64,000 bases of DNA from Nemopilema nomurai (GCA_003864495.1 PEDN01001356.1:558001-622000), one strand, 5' to 3'. Shown: positions 44,806 through 56,675, counted from the first letter of the stretch. Notes: a model not told the origin generated them from the letters alone. Translations and numbers: made by a program.

Positions 44806-46760
44806 ATGGAGCTCCCAACAGAAGGTGAGAGTTTTTCTTAGCTTTTACATTGATATACATCATACTCTTCAGTCAGAAGCAGCTGCTGTCGAAGAAGAAG
44901 AAGCCGTCCCTGTTAGTCTGGAAAGAAAAAGGAAAAAATCGGCTTATCATTGTTGTGTTCCACGTTGCAGTGGAGATTCGAGATATCATCAGGATTTGCG
45001 TTTTCACCGTATTCCTGGCAGAGATAAAGACAAGCAGCTAAAGGCTCAGTGGCTCGTTAAGATCAGAAGGGACGAAGGACCTTATTTCAATGCAAGTCTT
45101 ATAATAGTGTTGTGGTTATTGCTCGGATAAATAAATCTTGCTCGAATAAATTAATCCAACCCCACACCCACCCATTTTGTCGCAATGGAGAAAAAATATT
45201 GGGGAAAGGCCCATGCCACGCCCACTCCCCTATACAGTTAGTTTCCACTACAACCATGTCAATGCTTGATAAGAAGTAACACACTTTTATTTCATGTCAG
45301 TTTTGTTCATGCAGATAACTTCAAGTACAAGAGTTTGTTCCCACCATTTTGGAGCAGATGACTACAAAGAACCAGATTCTTCAGGGCGTAGACTTTTGAA
45401 GGAAGGGGCAGTACCCTCAATTTTTGATTGGGCAGCTGAGCCAAAGACTCGAAGAAAAATTGTGCGTCACACAAACAGTTATTATTCAAAATGATCATTG
45501 GATTCATTGTTTTTTGGACTTCATTAGGTTTCATTTTATATTTTTTGGAAAATCATTGTTATTTTAAAGTTATTTACTATTTCAGATTAAATTTTAATTT
45601 TTTAGATTAAAGATTATATATTAAGCATCTTTAGAATCATTAATTTAGCCACTTAGCAAACTTCCAGGCAAATAATTAGTACAACTACAAAATGGTCTTT
45701 ATGTAGAAAGCCTTTGCCATACATGAATATTGGCTTTAAAGAAGACTAAGAAGAAGGTGTTCTAAAATATTAGCTTCAAAGCAAGTCTAGATTTTGCATG
45801 TTGTAATTGTACTCTTGTAGGTTGACTGATACAGAAGATCTTGCAGAAGAACAGAGACACGATACTGAAGATGATACTATGAAAATGGAGCTGCTGGAAG
45901 AGGAGCTGAGGAGTCTGCAAATAGAGCTAGATGAAACAAAGGATGCTCTGTTCAGAACCAAAAGTGAGCTTGAGGCCAGTAAAAGACTGGCCAAAGAGGA
46001 AATGGAGAAAGTTTGTAGAGAGATGGCTAACCTGCATAGGTCTACAATGGAGCAGCTTAAAGTTTCAAGATTTGGTTTGGAGCGGTTTTCAACAGACAGT
46101 GCTTCAATCAAATTTTATACTGGGTTTCCAACCTATTCCCATTTGAAAATATTCTTTGATCTTGCTAGAAGAGGGGATGAGTTCATGAAATATTGTTATG
46201 CTTCAGGAGAAAGAGGAAGTCGACCTGCTTCAAGACAACTTCAACAGATTGATGAGCTGTTCCTCTTCCTTGTCCGGCTTAAGCTGGGTTTATTTGAGCG
46301 GGATCTATACAGAGATATTTGTACAGACTCTGTCTCTGCTTTATCATTCACAGCTCTAATCATCCTACAAATCAATCACCACAATGAAGGGGCTCATAGG
46401 AATAACTCCACATGGTGCCCTTTTTTATTTGTGTCATCTCTTTACACTGGGTCAATCTCTGATAAAGAAATAACAAGATGCAGTGGAATATTGGAATTGC
46501 TAGAACCAGGTGATGCAGTGATGGCAGATTTTGATGTGGAAGATTTACTGAAAGAAAAAGAAGTAGTCCTTAATATTCCTCTCTTTTTACAAAAACAATT
46601 GCCAAACTTCGGATACATGTTGAGAGAGCAATTAGAAGGATAAAAGAATATCACTTTTTTGATTCTGACATTCCAGTCTCTACATTAGGGTCAATTAACC
46701 AAATGTATACAATTGCTTGCTTGCTAACAAACTTTCAAGGACCACTAATACAAAAGAAAT
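44806..46760 (+). pseudogene. ISL2EU 3 transposase (THAP, coiled coil, DDE_Tnp_4)
   Basis: Exons: 44806-44824 (MELPTE), 44873-45091, from 45315, and from about 45821. THAP domain: HCCVPRCSGDSRYH, LRFHRIPGRDKD, then VCSHHFGADDYKE and LKEGAVPSIFDW. The 45091 intron appears to use a GC donor (GCAAGT). Coiled coil about 45890-46060, FYTGFPTYSHLKIFFDL block, helix-turn-helix cut short: after LKLGLFERDLYRDI sequence jumps toward NNSTWCPFLFVSSLYTGSIS, then EPGDAVMADFDV (catalytic Asp) and, after another deletion and frameshift near 46605, HVERAIRRIKEYHFF with the Glu, ending LIQKK-stop. The first Asp segment (DCTE) is gone, so it is inactive. Confidence 0.85.
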
Positions 46761-46927
46761 AGATTTTGCAGCTAATCATGATCATGACTTAAACACTGAA
46801 TAGTTGTTACAAAAAATAAGTGAAAAAATATATCTACTTTGTCTTTTGCTTCTTGAAAGAATTCTTTATCAAAAATTATTCGGTCACAAATAAACAAGCT
46901 GTCATTGATGTAGCTAAAGAAATCACA

Positions 46928-48989
46928 TCATTGAAGCCCAGTGAGGCCAAGTTGACACTGAACTTGGTAGAAGTAAATATGGTTTCTTTTCAGACTGTAT
47001 GCTCCAGTGACTGGGTTAAGTTCAAGATAACCAACGTTGCAAAAATTTGTTTCTCCCTCTTTTACCACCTTTATCTCAAGAAGACCAAAAGGATTCTGAC
47101 CAGAATTCACAGCTGATAAGTCATACACTTTGCGATCAGGGCTGCACCCAAGCCAAGGAGACTTGGTATTAATAATCAGCCCTGACGGAAACAAGTTAAC
47201 TGTGTTTTGCCTTAGGTTCTGGGCATAAATGGTAGCTGCTCGTGGTTCTAAGTCAATGCCACATATTTACCTGAGCTTAGTTGTTTAACAAGCATCTCAA
47301 AATTGCCAATTCTTTTTGCAACAACTCCAAATTTACTGGCTGTAATTCTTTTTTTCCTTAAAAGATGCCATACAGTACTTGTGGCTTAAGAAACCGTTTT
47401 TTCATGAATGTCCCTCACCGTTTCCTCTGTTACATCAAGGGAATCCAGCAATGCTTGCTTGTTCTTATCAAGGCAAAGAGAAAAATTGTTCTCAAACCTG
47501 TCTCCTGATGTTTCTAAAGGAAGGTCTGGGTAGGCAGCAGTAACATTAATAACATATTCCACAGAATAACTCTGTTGGTAAGACAAGACACTTCCTTTAG
47601 GTACATTTCCAAACTTGCAAGCTGCTGTTGGTATCTGATGAATCTGGCTTTTGCTTGGCAGAAGGGTAGCCACAGGTGGCTCAGGATCAAGTCCAAGGAA
47701 TTGTTCTTTAGTTTAGATGTCATAGTATTGTGCTGGTGAATACAAGTTGCTTTTGATGAATCTACTGTAATCTGCACCAATTTGTGGTTTTTTCACCAAC
47801 ACATCTTGGATTTCATTTTGGGCAATCTTCTTACCTCTTGGTATGCTCCACCTCTGCTTCATGCTAGTGCAAGTGAGCTCATCAGGAAATGCTGATAAAC
47901 CAAGCTGCTTGCAATGCGCCAGGTAAAACAAAATACCAATTATATGGTGACAGTATCCACTCAGCCCAGCAACACATGAGCATTTGGCTGATATTGCATT
48001 GGTTTTTAAACAAATGAATAAACATTTAAATAATGCGGGGCCTCATTTTTCTTCATGGATCGGCAACACCTTGCTTTAATTGTAGCTGTGTTTTTATTAT
48101 AGTTCACTAAAAATGAAGAAAACAGAAATGAAAATCAAATCAAAATTATGCCAAGATGATCTCAAACAACTTCAGAGACATAATAGGAATAGTGTACCCT
48201 TTACATATAAAATCAATGCACTGTTATGGCCAGATTTCATAGATTTACTAACAACTTGTTTTCCTTATTTTTTTATTCAATTTTCAAAATCAGTTTATCT
48301 CTGCCACACCTTTCACAGAAAAGGTTTTTCATCAAGGAAATATTATGAAAGAAACCAAAAAAGTGGGGAAGCCACATTTGTTTGCCAACAAGTGCCAAAG
48401 CACCCCTATATGGTAAAACACCTTGTTTTCAAAACGAATCTTTTCAATGTTTGAGGGGGGGGGGGGGGTTGTGTTGTATGACACTACCAAGTCAAAGCTA
48501 GAACCCTGTTGATACCATATTCAAGAAGTAACATTTCAAAAAGTTAGTATCTTTTATGAACTTACGATGGATGTCATGTAGGTAGCCAGGCTCAGCAAAA
48601 AACTTGTATGCCTTTTCAGTATTTTGACAACCAGACTGTCGTTTTGCGTACTTCTCAACATCAGCGAAAGTAATTGAAGGAAGTGAAGAAAGTGCCTGAG
48701 TCCACTCAACTAAACGAAAAATGAATTTCTAATAGAAGTTATTTCGCCGGTTAATTGTCATTAATCCCGTTTAGATAAAATGTAAGCTAATAAATATGAG
48801 AAAGACAAAAATAGGAAAAAAGAAGCAATAAGCACGGGAGTACGCAGAAATAAAGAAGCAATGGCAATGTAAAAACATCTTTATGTATGTTTATATTTAT
48901 CCCCGATATACAGGGCGTTAGTTGAGCAACTAAATAATTGTGGAAACTTCTTACCTTCTCCAGCTACTGCTGTAGTGAAGGTATCCATG
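46928..48989 (-). pseudogene. ISL2EU 3 SWIM/YqaJ nuclease
   Basis: First exon 48989-48956 (MDTFTTAVAGE, GTAAGA donor); second about 48709-48569 (VEWTQALSSLPSITFADVEK). A SWIM zinc finger follows near 47995-47930 (CSCVAGLSGYCHHIIGILFY), then CTSMKQRWSIPRG, a linker with a stop at about 47714, and the YqaJ core: RRKKRITASKFGVVAKRIG (about 47340), SPWLGCSPDRKVYD and GLLEIKVVKEGE with the catalytic Asp and Glu-x-Lys, and HIYFYQVQCQLGLTG. Frameshifts near 47385 and 47200 break the frame. No SAP domain is seen. The nuclease role in transposition is known only by association. Confidence 0.75.
48020..48560. other. Intron-like part of the YqaJ 3 gene, no other gene
   Basis: No convincing frame on either strand; contains a 14-base G run at 48455-48468. 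Probably an intron of the - strand gene or a small insertion. Confidence 0.4.
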
Positions 48990-49111
48990 AATTAGGCCAG
49001 CAGCTTGTAAATGCGTAATTTTGGTGAATGTAATTTGCCAGCAAGCTGAAATTTTCGTAAGTTGATGGACACGATGTCGAATAAAGCGAAATAAATATTG
49101 AGAAACTGTAA

Positions 49112-49248
49112 AAGACACTCAAGGTAAAAAAATCGTCGCACGCTACCACTATTTTGATTGTTTACACCGGCCGCTGTGAAACGCTTGCTCTCCAGTACAT
49201 CATTGACATGCGGTATCTAGGCAAGTGACCCCCAGCTGCAAAGAGCCT
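49112..49248 (-). repeat. Right inverted arm of ISL2EU 3
   Basis: Complement of 44532-44668 with a few mismatches. Confidence 0.9.
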
Positions 49249-49295
49249 ATTGGTGCAATCTTCATGCATTTTCGAAGAATGCATTTTCATATTTT

Positions 49296-50649
49296 ATGAG
49301 CGGTTTTGTTCATGAAATTAACAGCAGCAAAGTTTCACCAGAAATGGTAGTATTGAAAAGTAGAGTAACACTGTCTCAAAAAGTCTGTGATGACCCTAGA
49401 GGGGCATGGATTCATTGCAGGAAAAATGGACTCCTGCATGCACTGATTTGGCATGTTCACGGAACAAAACAACAGAAAGAGGAGTCCAGCCCTTGAAGAT
49501 TAAAGATGCAGTCATTCAAAAACATGACGTCTTGAAAAGCGACAAAAGGCATGTTCTTCAAAGTTGCTTTAAAAAATTTCGACCCTCGGCCTGTTGATAT
49601 GAGAGGAAAGAAGAGGAAAGAATTCGGCAATTCATCGACGGTTTATGCAAAATTAAGTCGAATACAGGAGTAACTTATATAGTGGAACCCCACAAAAATT
49701 ATGCATGTTATTAGTGCAAATCTGAATAAAAATAAGCAGGAGCTTGTATCTCTTTTTGCAGAATCGTTGTCTTTCAACAAGAATCAAATAATGGAGTTGG
49801 AAAGATCCACAAGACCTCAGGCTGGTTCTTTGCACTGGAAAGAACTAAGGATTGGGTGCATAACAGCAACAAAAATTAAAGATATGAGCACAAAAGTCAC
49901 AACGTTGGCACGATTAAGGGGTAAAAGGGTAGAAGTCACTTCGTTGTTAGCTCGCATTTGTGAAGAAAATGATATTGGTTATATCCCAGCCGTGAAATAC
50001 GGAAAAGAACACGAACATCTCGCAAGAACACGTCATTTTGTAACAATATTGTTAAGAAACATTTAAATGGAAAATTGCTTGTTTGTGGAATACTTGCAAG
50101 CTCATCATTCCTGTTCATAAGGGCAACGCCCGACAACATATTCACATGTAGATGTTGCAGCGAAAATAGCGACAAAGTTCCAGTTGAAATCAAGTGTCCT
50201 TTCAAAATTAAAGACAAAAACGTTTTAGAAGCATACGAAGAGCTTGCTTTTTGGAGAAAAATGCACAAGGCGAAGTGTCTGTCTCGTAGTCATAAGTACT
50301 ATAGCCAGGTAACTACGCAAACAGCACTTCTTGGGGCAAAATATGCGTTTTTCTTTGTTTGGACGCCAATTGGAGACCCACTCATTGAAAAGATTTATTT
50401 CGATGCTAAACACTGGGCAGAGCTAGAAAGAAATGCAATTGTTTTCTTCAAGAGCCACGTTGCCAGAGTATTATTGCAATTGAGAAACATATGCATGTGT
50501 CCTTACTGCGAAAAATTTTGCTTAGAGCCAGAAGAGTTTGAAAGGCCAGAAGAAAACAGCATACAGTGCTCTGATTGCTGCGAGTGGTATCACTTGTCTT
50601 GTTGTGGCATAAGGAATGAATTTAAAGGGCTTATGAAACCAAATTTTTG
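49296..50649 (+). pseudogene. YqaJ nuclease with C-terminal PHD finger
   Basis: N-terminal pieces at 49296-49600 (VTLSQKVCDDPRGAWIHCRK, LACSRNKTTERGVQPLKIKD, FDPRPVDMRGKKRKEFG) need two frame changes. 49701-50064 reads SLSFNKNQIMELERSTRPQA and GCITATKIKDM, then KYGKEHEHLARTR, the start of the YqaJ nuclease. After a stop at about 50065 it resumes: RATPDNIFTCRCC and VPVEIKCPFKIKDKN (catalytic Glu-x-Lys), QVTTQTALLGAKYAFFFVW, and finally a PHD-type zinc finger (CMCPYCEKFCLEP, IQCSDCCEWYHLSCCG). PHD fingers read histone tails, so this could target chromatin. It lies between ISL2EU 3 and Kolobok copy C; its own element ends are not visible. Confidence 0.7.
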
Positions 50650-50789
50650 ACGTTCATATTTTTTGATTTTATTAAAATTCAATCTTTTGTGATCAGTCTC
50701 GTACATCAACTATCAGCATATGACATCTAAAAGATTGTGTAATTACAATTTGAAATTTGGCAGACATTGCGAAAAATAATTGCATTTCG

Positions 50790-50797
50790 TGACGTCA
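50790..50797. promoter_or_regulatory. CRE-like palindrome upstream of P2RX7_C gene C
   Basis: TGACGTCA, about 110 bp upstream of the start codon at 50907. Third copy with the same octamer in the same place. Confidence 0.45.
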
Positions 50798-50906
50798 CAG
50801 TGATGAGTCGGATGATCACGGTGCAGGACACGAACGTATGTTGTTATAGAGTACTCGCACAAATTTAGAGGTAGTTCTTCATTGACGTTTGAATAAACAG
50901 TTTACG

Positions 50907-52299
50907 ATGTCTGACATTGAGAATGAAGAAATGACGAATGTTTCTAACGAAAGTTCACTGGCAGAGAGCGATTCAAAATCTGATTATGGGGTTGTCAATT
51001 TGGGAGCTGCAGGTATCGTGCCGTACCAAGATGAGCCGATCCTCCCTGACGATATTGCCGAAGAAGAAAGTGAGGAAGAGGAAGACATAGACGGAATAGT
51101 AAATGAATGGTAAATGATTTTTCAAGTATTTACCAACATTTGCTTGTCGTGTGCCGACCAATGGGCCTAACCGAGCTGGCCTAGTAAATTTTCCGTTCAT
51201 TTCATATAATGTTTCCAAACGTCGGTGGGTGAGTAAGCAACGTTCGTTTTCTATTTATTCTTTAAATGCAATGATTCGGTCCTAAATGGTGCTAGAGAAT
51301 ACCGATGTTGCTCAGAGGTCAATGCCGCTGTTAAAAAATTGGCAACTGATGGCAGCATTGAGAGGATAAAGTGCATAACAGAGCACGAGGATTATAAAAA
51401 ATTGACAGAGACGGTGGTGCTTTCTCACGTCGGTACACTGCTTAAGGAAATAAATGACATAGTCTACAAGCAACGGGCCGGTCATACAAATAACGAGTAA
51501 GTAAATCGACAAATAATTTTCGTCCCAGTTCACAGAATATGATCATATAAACGTAACTGGAATTCACTGGAACGCAAGATTAACCCATAAACTGAAAAAG
51601 GAAAATTTTTCATTTTTTAAATTCAAGTATGAATTAGAAGCACTGTAATTTGTAGTCTTAGGTCAAGACCTAAATATAAACATTCAACGCAGTGTCGATT
51701 TGGCCCCACAAGAGGCTACCTTAGGCAGTTAGCAGTTGTTTGGAATTGTTGTCACCCAAATTATCTTTCCAGGTGCTTTAAATGGAGACAAATGAAATTA
51801 TCTGTTATAAGGGGGTGGGGGATGCCCCATTCTGTTAACTAGCATACAAATATTTCTTAATGACCATTAACATATTTAAATCTAAAAAAGTTAAACAAAC
51901 AGTTTGCAGTGCCTTATCTTGAAGCTGGAAGCTTCAATATAGGTTTATTTTTAAAGTCCAAATGGGACTCAAATGTAACAAACACTAGAAATTAATGTTG
52001 ACAATAGTGATGTACTGTATGTAAACATGTGGTAGATTGATTGCCTACATCCAACATTTATTCATGTTTGATGAGCCATCACCTTATAATTAAAAATCAT
52101 GGGCAACTTCCTCTTATATGCTTCTTTTATTTACAGGTATTTGAGAGCTGTTGCTTATAGAAGGGTGATACGCTACATTTTTGGTTTTCTTGGATGGGAC
52201 AACACGAGGCCACTGCCTGCCTGTACATACCATCATATCAGAACAAAGTATCCATCTACGCAATTGACTGGTTATGCTACTTCGTTTGAAAGACAGTAA
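50907..52299 (+). pseudogene. P2RX7 C-terminal (ballast) domain protein, copy C
   Basis: Exon one 50907-51109 encodes an acidic leader (ILPDDIAEEESEEEEDIDGI, ending at the split Trp codon). Exon two about 51267-51496 reads REYRCCSEV and IKCITEHEDYKKL and ends NNE at a clean GTAAGT donor. Exon three 52137-52299 reads YLRAVAYRRVIRYIFGFLGW then TRPLPACTYHHIR. The CxCGxC pair that should open exon two is not readable (only a KC remains before NDSVLNGARE), and no good acceptor precedes it, so the zinc site looks damaged. Otherwise it parallels copy B closely. Confidence 0.7.
51500..52130. other. Intron 2 of P2RX7_C gene C
   Basis: Noncoding, between GTAAGT at 51497 and the TTACAG acceptor at 52136. 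Confidence 0.6.
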
Positions 52300-52619
52300 A
52301 TAAAGATATAAAATAACTTGTTATTTTAATCAATTTAATATTAAACATAAGCTAACCAAAAACTTGAAGTACTTAAAGGTGCCCAATGGATGGAGTTTAG
52401 GGAGGTTGGAAAAGGTAAGGGGTTGGAGCTTCAAGAAATATTTGGTAAGCAGAGGTTGGAATAATATGGAAATGAAACTCTCCATGGGATAAAGTCTGCA
52501 TCTTGCATGTAGATGAAAATCATAAATAAAATAATTAATATAGAACTTTGCAAAATAAAAATGGGGGGGGGGGGCATATAAGGCACCTTAGAGTAACCAC
52601 TCTAATTAATCCTCATTAA

Positions 52620-53862
52620 TCTCTGTAGTGTTGCAATGTCCTCTTGGATGACCTTTCATCGGCTGTTGACATTTACTGGCACTGTCTTCCTTTTCTGGCC
52701 TGGGTTTTAGCAGCAGCAACAGCTAGAGACTTTTCCAAGTTTGTCTGGCAAGTTCGTGAACTATGAAGAATTGGCAAAGTGCATCAAATTGTCAAGGCCC
52801 TTTCAAAAATATTTTTAAATTTGCTCTATAAACAGAAAACATCTTGTACTACAAAAAATATTTGCTTTCAAGATTGTGTTGTTTTTTAAACAAGTAAAAA
52901 ACTTTGTCACACAGGATATTTCAACCATCTGTTTGGCATTTGAGTTGAATTTTATCAAAATTCTGACATACCTCCTTTAGTATTTATAAACCTTATTATG
53001 TTGTTCACTCTAGAAAGTCATGCAAATAATTAATCTTACTCCACTTACTGTGTGGATACAGTTGGGTAGTAGTTGTCCGTCTTTGCATTTGTTGCTCCAT
53101 TGCACCTTCTTTGGACAGTCTTTCCCCAAACTGTGTGGTCAATGGCTGGGGCTGATCATCGAGGTATGAAGCAAGAGCTTCACTTTTGTCCTTTTCACTG
53201 GGTGAAAACATCACATCTTTGATTTCTCCAACATAAACTGCCATAAAGACAAATTATTAAAGCTTTGTTACTGAATAGACATACTCCTCGTGGTCAAATA
53301 ATCTTTTTTTGCTATGTTAATTCTACAATTCAGTGACAATATCTTTTTCAAAGACACCTTTATAAGTACTATAATTACCATATGTTGGAGGAACTGCAAT
53401 TTCTCGAACTGATTCTTCACCAAATTTATATTTTGGATATGTTACACTTGTATATGTTGCTCCATCTTTGGTTTTTTCCCACGGCGAAGGTTTTCTTTGA
53501 AATTGAATATTGCCTAAATATGCCTTGAACAAAAGATAAATCATGAGCATGTGATAGATAAAGGATGATAAAGGATGATAAAGGATGATAAGTTTCACTA
53601 CAATGCAATATGCCCTCACATAAACAATTGATAAATTTAGGAACTTTGGGATACAAACAAATGACTCATCTTGTATATAGCCAAAGTTGATTTGATCTGA
53701 TTTCCTAAGTATGCCTAAAGGTTATGCTAAGCAATTTGTTGTGCTACTTACCTACAGAAAGTACCAAGCCATGAATAGTGAGTCATTTTGGGATGCCAAT
53801 GATTTAAAGTTGAGTGAAAGCTCTCCAAACAACTTGTTTGAGCATCTGACGAGGCCATCTTC
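52620..53862 (-). pseudogene. Kolobok-type transposase, 3' exons (copy C)
   Basis: Readable - strand exons: about 53862-53750 (SSDAQTSCLESFHSTLNHWH, the likely catalytic Glu block), about 53515-53375 (VTYPKYKFGEESVREIAVPP), about 53240-53045 (GEIKDVMFSPSEKDKSEAL) and about 52700-52620 (a zinc knuckle, CQQPMKGHPRGHC, whose first Cys is replaced by Ser). Order and spacing match copies B and D. The N-terminal two-thirds are absent. It converges with the P2RX7_C gene, with about 320 bp between the two stops. Confidence 0.7.
53561..53590. repeat. Three tandem copies of a 10-bp unit
   Basis: AAGGATGATA repeated three times within an intron of transposase C. Confidence 0.9.
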
Positions 53863-53865
53863 ATA

Positions 53866-55300
53866 TCGTATAATAGATTAGTATTCATAAGTATTTGACA
53901 TGGAATAACAGTGACCCCCTCCAAACATTAAAAGTCGTAAAAACGGGTCAGTTGGCTTGAAAATGTTGTTCAACTGCTTAACCCGTTTAGTTTTGTTACT
54001 GCCTAGCAGTGCTGAAACACTTTTGCTAGACCAAACTGCACTAGAATCTTATTGAATGTCGAATGTTTACTTTTAGAAAAAAGTGGCAATGTAGAATTGA
54101 AAAATAACACAAATTAAGGAAATCTTTATCACTGTTTTTGAGATTTAACATACAAAGAAGGTGAACATGATATATTTCAAAGTGAGTTGGTTTTGCTGTC
54201 TTTCTCTGGATGTCTGTAACCTGGTAAAGGCTGACCTTTTTGCGAGTTATCTGACAAGATCTGTTATAGCAAACAAAAGAATTCTCCATATTTGCGACAG
54301 TGGAATGAAGATGTCAATTTTCTTCAATTTAAGTCGTCATAACTGTTCATCAAAAGAGTTGTTAATTACAGTGGCGTAGCGTGAATATTTTCACAGGACG
54401 TAAATGTAGCGTCCCTGGGCGTGGCATAGAAGAGAGCTGGTGAAGCTAGGTAGGGTGGAAAGATTTGAATAATTTGTCAAACCCAGGCTGCCAAACTGTA
54501 GGCTCATAATAGGAAATGTGTTACATTTGTTGGGTTTTTTCTTATGACAGGGAAGTTTATGCTTGTGAACCAACTGGTGAGCCAGGTCAAGTAGCACTGA
54601 AATCATCAACAAACACTGATAATCAAGACAGTTTGTGCCCCACAATACGCGACGACAGATACAATAGGAAGGTGTATACCAACACAACAGGACACAGCAT
54701 AGCATGTGACTGGCACCTGAGGCATTAAAAAATCTGTTTGATACCAAATCCAACAGCTAAGCCGCTACTTAACTGTTTTCTAATGATTGTTGAATTGCGA
54801 AACGTTTTAAACGGGCATAGCATCCTTTTACAGATACAAGGGTTTGGAAATTATATTTTGTCACATTAATGGTTAGAAATATTTGAAAAACATTCTAAAC
54901 GTGATACTGATAGGACTGTAAAATATCTGACAGAAAGGGGAGGTAATTTTAGGCCGAATCACTCATTCAGCGAAGCTACCAAATAAGAAGTTTACATCAG
55001 AGGTTTACTTGAGATAACCATAATAGTGTCAATACCGTTATTATTGTTCGTAAAATATAAAAACCTGATCCAAGAACTATTCCAAGGTCTTGGAGCTTTC
55101 CTTAGGTAGGTCGTTTGCATTGGCCATACTTCCTGTTTTCCTCAACGTGAAGCCATATCTATGAAGTCACGTGACAACTCCCAGAATATGACGTAATATT
55201 TTCAAAACTCACCGGATTGACCACTTGTTGATCAATAAAAGCATATCAATTATTAGAATAAGAAACACAAGCAACATATTATAATATACGAGTAAATATA
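53866..55300. other. No gene recognised
   Basis: AT-rich DNA beyond the truncated Kolobok copy. Short frames at 54161-54753 on both strands lack known domains. Confidence 0.4.
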
Positions 55301-55303
55301 TGA

Positions 55304-55702
55304 TTACAACATATTTTGACGAAGCAATTCACCCACTATAGCCGCATTGCGTCTGGGCCTACTTGCCAAAGTACCACTAGCTGCTGTGTTTGCGCTTCCA
55401 TAACTGCCCTTATGCGCTGGTGTGGAAGCAAATGGGGTGTCAGCCTTAGTATTGGTCGACTGTTTTGATTTTATCTCGATCGGAATAAGATAACGTAAAG
55501 GTCTAATGAAAATTTTGTTACCCTTGTCTGTTGGCACCTTTACCTTCGCTGTTCTTACATTGCCATCTCGTCCTTTCAAAAGTTCTTCTATTCTGCAAAG
55601 CTTCCAAAGTGAGCGTTTTGTGCCTTCGTTTTTCAAAACGATGATGTCTCCTTCAGACAGAGAAGGAAAATTAGTATGTTGTTGCGACTTAAAAGTCTCC
55701 AT
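55304..55702 (-). pseudogene. BEL/Pao integrase C-terminal fragment (DUF5641)
   Basis: 132 codons on -: SLSEGDIIVLKNEGTKRSLW, then KLCRIEELLKGRDGNVRTAK and FIRPLRYLIPIEI, and an Arg-rich tail (TLASRPRRNAAIVGELLRQN). These are the DUF5641 features at the end of BEL/Pao polyproteins, related to but distinct from the fragment at 26872-27453. Nothing upstream on - belongs to the same polyprotein and no LTR pair is visible, so it is an isolated remnant. Confidence 0.7.
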
Positions 55703-55906
55703 TATGCCAGATAGATACTATCGCTTCCACCTTTTACTGAACTGCCACAACAATCCAAAACGATACTTGGCACGTTTAGAGAGTGTTTCGTAAGTACTGA
55801 TTATTTCTCCAAATCTATCACTTGGTCTCTGAAACAAATTTCTTCCATTAATCATTATTACTATGGAAGTGCCACACCAAGCAACCGATTACCATGAGTC
55901 ACGAGT

Positions 55907-56606
55907 CTATCCTTGAGTGCTCCACCATACTTCATGAAGAACTTGTTGAATCCTCAACTTTGCCAAACTTTTTTGATAGGCCGACAGTTTTTTTAGTTCT
56001 TTCCCTATACTTTGACCATAAAGATCGTCTTCATCTGGCTCCTCTCTTTTGCTTGCTGACGAAATGAACTGATTGGTGTTTTCAATCACCTTCATTAAAA
56101 ACTGGCTGTTGTCAGGGGTCTTTTCTTGTCTGGGGCGCTTGGGGTTTTTTGGTCGGTACTTTCTCGTAGAGCTCCGCAGGAGATCCAGCTAAAACTCTCT
56201 CATTTTTAGGCACAGCACTTTCAAATGAAAGCCGAGTGGCTGGTAACTCTACAAAAGAATCTTCTGTGCAATCTTGGATAACGATACTATCCGAAATTAA
56301 GAATGTTGCCTCGTTACCTTCTCTTGCTTCGCCAATCAAATCATGCAAACACTCTGTATCGATGGTGATTTTTTATGGTTGGTGGCCTTCTGGCTCTTGA
56401 AGAACGAAATTTCCCCTTGTTTCTCTATGTTTCATAAAGGGGGCAAGGAACAGCAACTGCTTGAAGAATGGCCATGCTGGTTCTATTGGTTCCCCGCCAG
56501 CACTCCCAGAAGGCTTGTATTCCTTTCTCACTTTCATAAATCTGTCCCGTAAGTTTTTAAATGTTTTACGAGCAAGGTTCATATCTAAGAAAAAATAGTG
56601 TGTCAA
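55907..56606 (-). pseudogene. MADF/BESS-type DNA-binding protein
   Basis: 56606-56373 reads the second half of a MADF (Myb/SANT-like) domain: ARKTFKNLRDRFMKVRKEYK then EPAWPFFKQLLFLAPFM. After one in-frame TAA the frame continues (56348-56110) with an acidic linker and a Lys-Pro-rich stretch, then 56095-55907 contains a BESS-like motif (DEDDLYGQSIGKELKKLSAY, SLAKLRIQQVLHEV). MADF-BESS proteins are transcription regulators and also serve as the second gene of some PIF/Harbinger elements. The N-terminal helix of MADF would lie beyond a splice site near 56600. A single stop and a frame change suggest decay. Confidence 0.7.
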
Positions 56607-56675
56607 TGTCGGATAATTTCAGTTTGAAATATTCTATAGGAACCATCCTATTACATGACTGAAGCAGCACATTTT

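Larger units (their letters stand above)
44532..49248. mobile_element. ISL2EU-type DNA transposon 3
   Basis: 4717 bp with about 130-bp inverted arms starting AGGCTCTTTGCAGCTG at both ends (44532 and inward from 49248), bordered by AT (44530-44531 and 49249-49250). It holds the THAP/DDE transposase gene on + (44806-46760) and the SAP-less SWIM/YqaJ nuclease gene on - (48989-46928), converging around 46.8 kb. The two arms are very similar, so the insertion may be fairly young, but both genes carry frameshifts or deletions. Confidence 0.85.
50716..53865. mobile_element. Kolobok-type DNA transposon, copy C (truncated)
   Basis: A P2RX7_C gene on + (50907-52299) faces the 3' exons of the transposase on - (53862 to 52620). 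The left end is uncertain: AGCATATGACATCTAAAA at about 50716 is reminiscent of the copy B terminus (ATATGACACGAAAA). Upstream transposase exons, including the THAP domain and both Asp exons, are missing, so the element is truncated on the right near 53865. Confidence 0.65.

Noticed and set aside
53323..53656. Independent small genes on the minus strand
   Set aside because: The YPKYKFGEE block shows this is an exon of transposase C.
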